9,497 nt of DNA from RGIG4034 sp045576455 (GTDB taxonomy: Bacteria; Bacillota; Clostridia; Lachnospirales; Lachnospiraceae). The notes under the pieces were generated by a model that worked only from the letters and a program-made list of their open reading frames with translations, had not been told where the DNA came from and ran no database searches. The translations under genes and the position numbers were made by a program. Within the stretch, counting starts at the first letter, position 1, and each line of letters begins with the position of its first letter. This document shows, piece by piece, positions 1 through 5,631 of this stretch. The stretch covers positions 1 to 9,497 of the forward strand of contig JAZNGM010000038.1 of NCBI GenBank assembly GCA_045576455.1. Direction: 5' to 3'.

Positions 1-641
1 TGGATCTGTTCCTGGGTTACTGCCGCATCATGCTGGGTAGATAAAACCACTGCTTCCAGACGATAGGGCTTGCCGCTTTCATCATATTCTACAGAAACCT
101 GACTCTTTCCGTCGGGTCTTAAATAAGTTAAAGTACCGTCTTTACGAACCTCGGTCAGCTTCTTGGTTAATTTATGCGCCAAAGAAATAGGGTAAGGCAT
201 ATATTCCTCTGTTTCATTGGAAGCATAACCAAACATCATACCCTGGTCACCTGCACCGATTGCTTCGATTTCTGCATCGGTCATCTGGCCCTCCTTTGCT
301 TCCTTTGCCTTATCCACACCCATGGCAATATCAGTGGACTGCTTGTCCAAAGAAACCATTACTGCACAGGTATTACCATCAAAGCCTTTTTCAGAGCTGT
401 CATAACCGATTTCGGTTACAGTCTGGCGTACGATACTGGGAATATCTACTACTGCATTGGTAGTAATCTCGCCCATTACCAGCACGAAACCGGTGTTGGT
501 ACAGGTCTCACATGCCACACGGCTATATGGGTCCTGTGCCATTAAAGCATCTAAAACTGCGTCAGAAACTGCATCACAGATTTTGTCCGGATGGCCTTCA
601 GTTACAGATTCGGAAGTAAATAATCTTTTTTCTCTTTCCAT
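1..641 (-). CDS. metK: S-adenosylmethionine synthetase, N-terminal 213 residues (3' end beyond the window)
   Basis: MetK makes S-adenosylmethionine from methionine and ATP in the cytoplasm, releasing phosphate and pyrophosphate. Translation of the minus strand from the ATG at 641 begins MEREKRLFTSESVTEGHPDK; His17, Asp19 and Lys20 lie in the conserved GHPDK segment that contacts ATP/methionine. The family signature GAGDQGMMFGYA follows at about residues 129-140, and RPDGKSQV at 175-182. Bacterial MetK is about 390-400 residues, so slightly over half is present and the rest lies off the left edge. The start is well supported: an AAGGAG ribosome binding site (648-653 on the minus strand) sits 6 bases upstream. 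The upstream leader carries a SAM-I riboswitch with an intrinsic terminator, so expression should fall when SAM is abundant. No frameshift is visible in the part seen. Identification is essentially certain. Confidence 0.98.
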   Translation of the reverse strand, partial: MEREKRLFTSESVTEGHPDKICDAVSDAVLDALMAQDPYSRVACETCTNTGFVLVMGEITTNAVVDIPSIVRQTVTEIGYDSSEKGFDGNTCAVMVSLDKQSTDIAMGVDKAKEAKEGQMTDAEIEAIGAGDQGMMFGYASNETEEYMPYPISLAHKLTKKLTEVRKDGTLTYLRPDGKSQVSVEYDESGKPYRLEAVVLSTQHDAAVTQEQI

Positions 642-672
642 GTTTTTCTCCTTTTGTTTGTAGGGGTGGATT

Positions 673-701
673 AAAAAAAGTCCGTGAACACACGGACTTT
701 T
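673..701 (-). terminator. Intrinsic terminator of the metK SAM riboswitch
   Basis: On the minus strand an 11-bp perfect stem (arms 691-701 and 676-686, core AAAGTCCGTG / CACGGACTTT) with a 4-base loop is followed by a run of U (complement of A673-679). It lies between the SAM-I aptamer and the metK ribosome binding site, the usual expression platform of S-box leaders. A competing antiterminator is possible: RNA GUGGAUUU (719-726), just 3' of aptamer helix P1, can pair with AAAGUCCGU (692-700), the 5' arm of this terminator, giving 8 pairs, three of them G-U wobbles. Confidence 0.92.
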
Positions 702-725
702 ACTAATAATCGATAGTTAAATCCA

Positions 726-826
726 CTTATTGTTCAAGTTGTTACTCTTGCTCAGGTTGGCACCTTCCTTCTTAAGGGGTTGCCGTGGCTTCACAGGTCC
801 TCTGTACCTCCACCACTCTGAATAAG
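726..826 (-). promoter_or_regulatory. SAM-I (S-box) riboswitch aptamer upstream of metK
   Basis: Read on the minus strand, this stretch carries the S-box signatures in order: a P1 5' arm CTTATT (821-826), CAGAGTGGTGGAGG, a P2 hairpin (TACAG/CTGTGAAGCCAC region), GGCAACC, a short P3 (CCTTAAGAAGG), AAGGTGCCAACC, a P4-like CAAG/CTTG hairpin, and the P1 3' arm AATAAG (726-731) closing helix P1. S-box aptamers of this type bind SAM, stabilise P1, and let a downstream terminator form. The gene controlled is metK, a classic S-box target, so the logic is simple product feedback. The expression platform is the terminator at 673-701. Individual helix borders are read by eye; the class assignment is secure. 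Confidence 0.95.
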
Positions 827-862
827 AGTTCTTCACAATATGGAATTTTCATATCTAACTGT

Positions 863-891
863 AAGATACACCTAGTTTCATTGCTTGTCAA
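863..891 (-). promoter_or_regulatory. Promoter of metK and its riboswitch leader
   Basis: On the minus strand, TTGACA (886-891) and TATCTT (863-868) are separated by 17 bp, a good housekeeping-sigma promoter. Transcription would start near 856, giving a leader of about 215 bases that contains the whole aptamer and terminator. The -35 box lies only 9 bp from the -35 box of the opposite promoter at 901-929. Confidence 0.75.
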
Positions 892-900
892 TTCATTTCG

Positions 901-929
901 TTGACAATAAATATAAAAAAACATATAAT
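901..929 (+). promoter_or_regulatory. Perfect-consensus promoter of the HD-GYP gene
   Basis: TTGACA (901-906), a 17-bp very AT-rich spacer, then TATAAT (924-929): an exact match to the housekeeping sigma consensus at optimal spacing. Transcription would begin near 936, leaving a leader of about 33 bases before the ATG at 969. No operator can be assigned apart from the inverted repeat TTGTCAA/TTGACAA (885-891 and 901-907), which is formed by this -35 box and that of the divergent metK promoter. Confidence 0.85.
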
Positions 930-968
930 TATCTATACTAAGCTAAAAATGGCTTATTGGGGGTCGTT

Positions 969-2048
969 ATGAAGAGAATAAGCACTCGTAATCTTGTGCC
1001 GGGTATGGTTACGGCAGAAGATGTTTTTACCTACAATAATCAGCTCATACTTGCAAAAGGACTTGTGCTGACGGATAAAGCAATCACGAAACTGGAATTT
1101 TATTCTGTGCTTAGTATCCGTGTTGAAGACGAAGTAGTGGAGGTTGCCGATGAAGAAACAGAAGCAGCTGCTATTTCCTATTCACAGCAGATTCAGAAAA
1201 GTCCTGAATTTATTGAGTATAAAAATAACTTTGAAAATACCGTAGCAACGTTTAAGGGTTCTCTTGATTCCTTCTTAAACGGTGATATGGCCCTTGATCC
1301 TGAAGAAATGCTTACAGAAACATTGGATTTAGTAACCAATGCCGGTAAACGTGTGAATATTTTCTCTATGATCCATAATATGAGAACTTATGACGACCTT
1401 ACATATTCCCACAGCGTTAATGTAGCTTTGGTATGTCATGTCATTGCCGAATGGATGCACTTAAGTCCTGAAGATGTTAAAATAGCTACTCTCTGTGGCT
1501 TATTGCATGACGTAGGAAAAATACAGATTCCGATTGAGATTATCAAAAAGCCATCCAAGCTTACCGAGCAGGAATTTGCCATTATCAAGACCCATACCGT
1601 AAAGGGCTACAATATCCTAAAGAATTGTAACATTGATGACCGGGTTAAAACAGCTGCCCTTATGCATCATGAGCGCTATGACGGTACCGGTTATCCGTTG
1701 GGATTACATGGCGAAAAGCTTAACGTATTCTCTCAAATAGTTGCCGTTGCCGACGTATACGAAGCCATGACCTCTGCAAGAATATACCGCGGACCATGGT
1801 GCCCGTTTAACGTACTGGATTTGTTTATTCAGGAAGGCATGCAGAAATATAACGCACAGGTCCTGGTTCCGTTTATGAACAACATAGCTTCTACATACAT
1901 GGGCTACCGTGTTAAACTCAATAACAATATGGAAGGTGAAATCGTTTACATTAATCCGGAAAATATTACGAGGCCAATGATCCGTTGCGGAGAACAGTTT
2001 ATTGACTTGTCTCAGGACCGTTCCCTTCAAATTGTTGCAATCAAATAA
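969..2048 (+). CDS. HD-GYP domain cyclic-di-GMP phosphodiesterase (stand-alone)
   Basis: HD-GYP proteins hydrolyse the second messenger cyclic di-GMP at a metal centre in the cytoplasm, lowering its level and so affecting motility and surface behaviour. In the 359-residue product, residues 1 to about 55 match the N-terminal module common in Gram-positive HD-GYP proteins (MKRISTRNLVPGM...). The metal site is complete: an upstream His in YSHSVNVA (about 146-153), LLHDVGKIQIP (about 178-188, HD at 180-181), KTHTVKGYNIL (about 207-217) and HHERYDGTGYP (about 233-243, the GYP motif), then VADVYEAMTSARIYR. A short C-terminal tail (GYRVKL...ITRPMIR) is also typical. There is no receiver or membrane segment, so the input is unknown. 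I chose ATG 969 over the in-frame TTG at 957 because the G-run 959-963, which can pair with anti-SD CCUCC through one wobble, then sits 5 bases upstream. Activity on c-di-GMP rather than another cyclic dinucleotide is inferred. Confidence 0.93.
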   Translation: MKRISTRNLVPGMVTAEDVFTYNNQLILAKGLVLTDKAITKLEFYSVLSIRVEDEVVEVADEETEAAAISYSQQIQKSPEFIEYKNNFENTVATFKGSLDSFLNGDMALDPEEMLTETLDLVTNAGKRVNIFSMIHNMRTYDDLTYSHSVNVALVCHVIAEWMHLSPEDVKIATLCGLLHDVGKIQIPIEIIKKPSKLTEQEFAIIKTHTVKGYNILKNCNIDDRVKTAALMHHERYDGTGYPLGLHGEKLNVFSQIVAVADVYEAMTSARIYRGPWCPFNVLDLFIQEGMQKYNAQVLVPFMNNIASTYMGYRVKLNNNMEGEIVYINPENITRPMIRCGEQFIDLSQDRSLQIVAIK

Positions 2049-2928
2049 ATAATGACATATCTTCAGGTGGTATTTGTTCAAATACCATCTGTTTTTTTGT
2101 AACAGGATGCAAAAAAGCAAGCCGGGCACAATGAAGTGCCTGCCGTTTCGTCTGGTGATTGGAAGGATTATAAATTCCGTCACCCAACAGCGGATGACCG
2201 ATAAATGCCATATGCACCCGTATCTGGTGTGTCCGTCCGGTTTCAAGCCACAGTCTTACCGTAGAAACATTTCTTTCTTCATCATAGTTCATTCGTGTAT
2301 AATGTGTTACGGCACTTTCCCCGTTTAGTTCATCAACCCTCCGTTCTATAGTAGATCCCTCTACCCTTCCGATAGGTTTATCAACCGTTCCTCTTTCAGC
2401 TATCATTCCCTCAACCAGTGCAATATACTCTTTTTCTATTTCCCTTTCCCGTATCATTCTTGATAACATGGCACCGCTAATCATATTTTTAGCAATCAGC
2501 GTAAGACCACTCGTCTCCCTGTCAAGGCGGTTAAGGCATCTGAACACAAAATCTTCATCCTTACCGGCATAATAATACATTACCGCATTGGCAAGGGTAT
2601 CTTCATAATGGTTTTGGCTCGGATGCGTCGGCATATTCCCCGGCTTATTTACAATTAATATATCCTCATCTTCGTACACTATATCGAGCGGAAGCAATAC
2701 CGGTACAATATTCCCTGAAGATTCCGGTTCCTTTACCATTACCTCAAGAACATCTCCTGCATTTAAGACTTCATTAACATAGGCCCATACACCGTTACGC
2801 AAGATACTGCGCTCCTGCTTTTTCAAATCTTTTAAGTTTTTTGCAGAAAATCCCCTTTCCATAAGGAAAGAGGATATTCTCTGATTACTTTGTTCTTCTT
2901 CAATTATATAGCGAAAAAATCTATCCAT
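2041..2928 (-). CDS. RluA-family RNA pseudouridine synthase
   Basis: Enzymes of this family isomerise specific uridines in rRNA or tRNA to pseudouridine. In the 295-residue product, about residues 1-65 form an S4-like N-terminal RNA-binding part (RISSFLMERGFS, LRNGVWAYVNEVLNAGD). VYEDEDILIVNKPGNMPTHPS (84-104, the 21-residue opening of the catalytic domain) leads to NRLDRETSGLTLIAKN, where Asp136 is the catalytic aspartate. ETGRTHQIRVHM (229-240) is the second conserved motif. Length and layout resemble Bacillus YhcT/YjbO-type proteins, but the target site cannot be told from sequence. I chose the ATG at 2928, preceded by AGAGAGA, over an in-frame ATG at 2955 that has no ribosome binding site. 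The gene starts 67 bp after the phosphorylase stop; a weak promoter (TTTACA, 17 bp, TGTAAG) can be drawn in that gap, so it may be read from either. Its end overlaps the HD-GYP gene by 8 bp, tail to tail. Confidence 0.93.
   Translation of the reverse strand: MDRFFRYIIEEEQSNQRISSFLMERGFSAKNLKDLKKQERSILRNGVWAYVNEVLNAGDVLEVMVKEPESSGNIVPVLLPLDIVYEDEDILIVNKPGNMPTHPSQNHYEDTLANAVMYYYAGKDEDFVFRCLNRLDRETSGLTLIAKNMISGAMLSRMIREREIEKEYIALVEGMIAERGTVDKPIGRVEGSTIERRVDELNGESAVTHYTRMNYDEERNVSTVRLWLETGRTHQIRVHMAFIGHPLLGDGIYNPSNHQTKRQALHCARLAFLHPVTKKQMVFEQIPPEDMSLFI
2065..2098 (+). terminator. Intrinsic terminator of the HD-GYP gene, nested in the opposing coding sequence
   Basis: On the plus strand the arms AGGTGGTATTT and AAATACCATCT pair over 11 bp (one G-U) around a GTTC loop and are followed by G and seven T (2092-2098). 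It starts 16 bases after the HD-GYP stop codon. The hairpin DNA is also coding on the other strand, specifying roughly the residues MVFEQIPP near the C-terminus of the pseudouridine synthase. On the minus strand no U-run follows the hairpin, so it should act in one direction only. Confidence 0.85.
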
Positions 2929-2968
2929 GTTCTCTCTATTCTGCTTTATAAGCATAATAACTTACACA

Positions 2969-3003
2969 TTTTGTAAAGCTATCTGTAAAAAGATTTTACA
3001 AAA
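2969..3003. repeat. AT-only inverted repeats at the phosphorylase/pseudouridine-synthase junction
   Basis: TTTTGTAAA (2969-2977) and TTTACAAAA (2995-3003) are 9-bp inverted repeats. A third copy makes a tight palindrome, TGTAAAA-AGA-TTTTACA (2984-3000), which includes the stop codon of the phosphorylase. The stems are AT-only, and in the minus direction no U-run follows, so this is not a convincing terminator. It could be a weak attenuating or RNA-processing hairpin, or just AT-rich intergenic DNA. Confidence 0.35.
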
Positions 3004-5464
3004 CTACCTTATCAAGCTTCCAGATATCACGTACATATTCTTCAATCGTTCTGTCTGATGAGAACTTACCTGCAGATGCCACATTTAAGATTGCGCTCTT
3101 AGCCCAATTCTTCTCATCCCTGTAATATGCTTCCACACGTTCCTGTGCCTGTGCATATGACTTAAAGTCCTTAAGGATAAAGTAAGTATCTGCCTTAGAA
3201 GTTGATAATGTATTCAATAATGAATTATAAAGCGGTCTGAATAATTCCGGATTCTCCGGGGAATACATTCCGTTGATAAGCTGCATCAAAACGCGTCTTA
3301 TATCCTGGTCTTCATTAAAAATATCCATAGGATTATAACCGCCAAAGTTCTCATAACGGATTACTTCTTCTGATGAAAGACCGAAGATAAATGCATTCTC
3401 CTCGCCGACTTCTTCCACAATCTCAACATTGGCTCCGTCCATTGTACCGATTGTCAGCGCACCATTAAGCATAAACTTCATGTTACCGGTACCGGATGCT
3501 TCTTTACTTGCCGTAGAAATCTGCTCGGAAACATCTGCCGCCGCAAAAATGATCTCTGCATTGGAAACACGATAGTTTTCAATAAATACTACCTTAAGCT
3601 TGCCATTAAGGGAAGCATCGTTGTTAACCACATCTGCTACGGAATTGATGAGCTTAATGGTTAATTTCGCATTTGCGTATCCTGCTGCCGCTTTTGCGCC
3701 AAAGATAAACGTACGTGGATAGAAATCCATTTCCGGATTATCTTTTAACTTATTATATAAATACATAACATGTAAAATGTTAAGCAGCTGTCTCTTGTAC
3801 TCATGCAGACGTTTTACCTGTACGTCAAAAATAGAACGCGGGTCTACATCAATGCCGTTATGCTCTTTGATGTATGCAGCAAGACGAAGTTTATTCTTGT
3901 ATTTAATATTCATAAACTCGTGTTGTGCTTTTTCATCTTCTGCAAAAAGACGAAGCTTGCTAAGCTTTGGAAGATCCGTTACCCATTCTTCTCCCACATG
4001 GTCTGTTACCCATTCAGCAAGAAGCGGATTACCATGTTTTAAGAATCTTCTCTGTGTAATACCGTTTGTTTTATTATTAAACTTTTCAGGCATCATATCA
4101 TAGAAATCTTTTAACTGCTCGTTTTTAAGAATTTCCGTATGAAGTCTTGCAACACCGTTTACTGAGAAACCTGCTACAATGGCAAGATGGGCCATCTTAA
4201 CCTGACCATCATAAATAATTGCCATCTTACGTACTTTCTCTGCTTTATTATCAGGATATTTTTCTTCCACCTGCATAATAAATCTGCGGTTAATTTCTTC
4301 GACAATCTGATAAATTCTCGGAAGTAATCTTGAAAATAACTCTATAGGCCATTTCTCAAGTGCCTCTGACATAATGGTATGATTTGTATAAGCACAAGTC
4401 TTAGTCGTTACTTCCCATGCTTCTTCCCATTCAAGATTATATTCATCCAAAAGAATACGCATAAGCTCGGGAATTGCTACAGTTGGATGGGTATCATTCA
4501 ACTGGAACACTACCTTTTCATAAAGCTTCGTAATATCGTCATGCTTACGCATATATTTTTCAACTGCTTCCTGTACGGATGCGGAAATAAAGAAGTACTG
4601 CTGTTTAAGACGTAACTCCTTGCCGGCATAATGATTATCGTTAGGATAAAGTACCTCTACGATATTGCGGGCGAGATTTTCCTGCTCTACTGCCTTCTGA
4701 TAATCGCCTTTATCAAAAGAATCAAGACGGAAGCACTGTATTGCCTGTGCATCCCAGATTCTTAAAGTATTAACGATACCGTTACCATATCCTACTATCG
4801 GGCAATCATAAGGGATAGCCGTAACTGCCTGATAACCTTCCTGTGAAAAGTGGGCTCTTCCGTCAGGTCCCATTTTACTTGTTACATATCCGCCGAAGCG
4901 AACCTCTTTGGCATACTCAGGTCTTCTTAATTCAAAAGGATTTACATCCTGTAACCATTCATCCGGCACTTCTACCTGATAACCGTCGCGAATCTGCTGT
5001 TTAAACATACCATAACGGTAACGGATACCACAGCCATATGCCGAATAACCTAATGTTGCAAGGGAATCAAGGAAGCATGCGGCAAGTCTTCCGAGACCAC
5101 CGTTACCTAATGCTGCATCCGGCTCCTGGTCTTCCACCACATTAAGGTTAAGTCCCAGTTCCTCTAAAGCCTCCTGCACTTCCTTATAAGCTTTTAAGTT
5201 AATGATGTTATTACCCAGTGCACGTCCCATCAAAAATTCCATAGACAAATAATAAACTGTCTTAGGATCTTCCTTCTCATACGCTTCCTGTGTCTTAAGC
5301 CAGTTGTCAATAATCTGGTCTTTAATGGCAAAAGATACTGCCTGGAACACCTGCTGGTCTGTTGCTTCTTCCAATGTTTTTCTGTAAAGCGTTTTTATAT
5401 TGTAAAGAACACTTCTTTTAAACAACTCTTTGTCAAATGTTGCCACTGTCTTATTAGTTATCAT
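2996..5464 (-). CDS. glgP: Glycogen/starch/maltodextrin (alpha-glucan) phosphorylase
   Basis: This enzyme splits alpha-1,4-glucans with phosphate, releasing glucose-1-phosphate; it is a cytoplasmic, pyridoxal-phosphate-dependent GT35 enzyme. The 822-residue product matches the usual 800-840 residues. Visible family blocks: YYLSMEFLMGRALGNN near residue 70, ALGNGGLGRLAACFLDSLA (about 118-136), QLNDTHPTVAIPEL, NKTNGITQRRFL, KRLHEYKRQ (551-559), FGAKAAAGYANAKL, and EASGTGNMKFMLNGA, whose Lys663 is the PLP-binding lysine. No N-terminal regulatory extension of the animal type is seen. The start is the ATG at 5464, because GGGAGG lies 8 bases upstream; the in-frame GTG at 5485 is upstream of that site and is rejected. 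No other glycogen genes are adjacent, so substrate (glycogen or maltodextrin) is not settled; the symbol glgP is by family. Confidence 0.96.
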   Translation of the reverse strand: MITNKTVATFDKELFKRSVLYNIKTLYRKTLEEATDQQVFQAVSFAIKDQIIDNWLKTQEAYEKEDPKTVYYLSMEFLMGRALGNNIINLKAYKEVQEALEELGLNLNVVEDQEPDAALGNGGLGRLAACFLDSLATLGYSAYGCGIRYRYGMFKQQIRDGYQVEVPDEWLQDVNPFELRRPEYAKEVRFGGYVTSKMGPDGRAHFSQEGYQAVTAIPYDCPIVGYGNGIVNTLRIWDAQAIQCFRLDSFDKGDYQKAVEQENLARNIVEVLYPNDNHYAGKELRLKQQYFFISASVQEAVEKYMRKHDDITKLYEKVVFQLNDTHPTVAIPELMRILLDEYNLEWEEAWEVTTKTCAYTNHTIMSEALEKWPIELFSRLLPRIYQIVEEINRRFIMQVEEKYPDNKAEKVRKMAIIYDGQVKMAHLAIVAGFSVNGVARLHTEILKNEQLKDFYDMMPEKFNNKTNGITQRRFLKHGNPLLAEWVTDHVGEEWVTDLPKLSKLRLFAEDEKAQHEFMNIKYKNKLRLAAYIKEHNGIDVDPRSIFDVQVKRLHEYKRQLLNILHVMYLYNKLKDNPEMDFYPRTFIFGAKAAAGYANAKLTIKLINSVADVVNNDASLNGKLKVVFIENYRVSNAEIIFAAADVSEQISTASKEASGTGNMKFMLNGALTIGTMDGANVEIVEEVGEENAFIFGLSSEEVIRYENFGGYNPMDIFNEDQDIRRVLMQLINGMYSPENPELFRPLYNSLLNTLSTSKADTYFILKDFKSYAQAQERVEAYYRDEKNWAKSAILNVASAGKFSSDRTIEEYVRDIWKLDKVVL

Positions 5465-5496
5465 CAGTGTTTCCTCCCTCGTCACGTGTTTACAGT

Positions 5497-5525
5497 ATTA
5501 TAATGCATTTTTTTTTGGTTTTCCA
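5497..5525 (-). promoter_or_regulatory. Promoter of the phosphorylase gene
   Basis: On the minus strand TATAAT (5497-5502) is a perfect -10 box. A moderate -35 box, TGGAAA (5520-5525, 4 of 6 matches), lies 17 bp upstream, and the spacer contains a run of nine A. Transcription would start near 5490, about 25 bases before the ATG at 5464, just room for the GGGAGG ribosome binding site. Confidence 0.65.
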
Positions 5526-5545
5526 CTCCAAATGAGATTTTCATG

Positions 5546-5581
5546 AAATACCCCCACGAGAAAACGCCCGCGGGGGTATTT
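5546..5581 (-). terminator. GC-rich hairpin terminator after the sigma-fusion gene
   Basis: Arms AAATACCCCCACG (5546-5558) and CGCGGGGGTATTT (5569-5581) pair over 13 bp. In minus-strand RNA the only imperfect pair is a G-U wobble; in plus-strand RNA the same place is an A-C mismatch, so the hairpin is better in the direction of the upstream sigma-fusion gene, which ends at 5632. The U-tract after it (UAUUU) is short. A second, weaker hairpin, ATATGTG/CACATAT (5589-5595 and 5603-5609), lies between the stop codon and this one. Confidence 0.7.
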
Positions 5582-5631
5582 TGTGTGCATATGTGACAAA
5601 AACACATATAAATAATTATGCAAAATGATGA

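Noticed and set aside
174..545. 123-codon open frame on the plus strand opposite metK
   Set aside because: It is antisense to clear metK coding sequence, and its Cys/His-rich translation is typical of a shadow frame.
660..830. T-box leader upstream of metK
   Set aside because: There is no T-box UGGN sequence with its flanking conserved bulge; the S-box signatures account for the whole element.
1704..2246. 180-codon open frame on the minus strand across the 3' end of the HD-GYP gene
   Set aside because: It lies antisense to the strongly conserved HD-GYP domain and in another frame over the pseudouridine synthase; the translation has no recognisable domain.
2929..2955. In-frame ATG adding nine residues to the pseudouridine synthase
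   Set aside because: No ribosome binding site precedes it, while AGAGAGA precedes the ATG at 2928, and the family N-terminus fits the shorter form.
3777..4103. 108-codon open frame on the plus strand
   Set aside because: It is antisense to the phosphorylase coding sequence, has no domain and no ribosome binding site argument.
5465..5485. In-frame GTG giving a seven-residue N-terminal extension of the phosphorylase
   Set aside because: The ribosome binding site GGGAGG lies inside this extension, at the right distance from the ATG at 5464.
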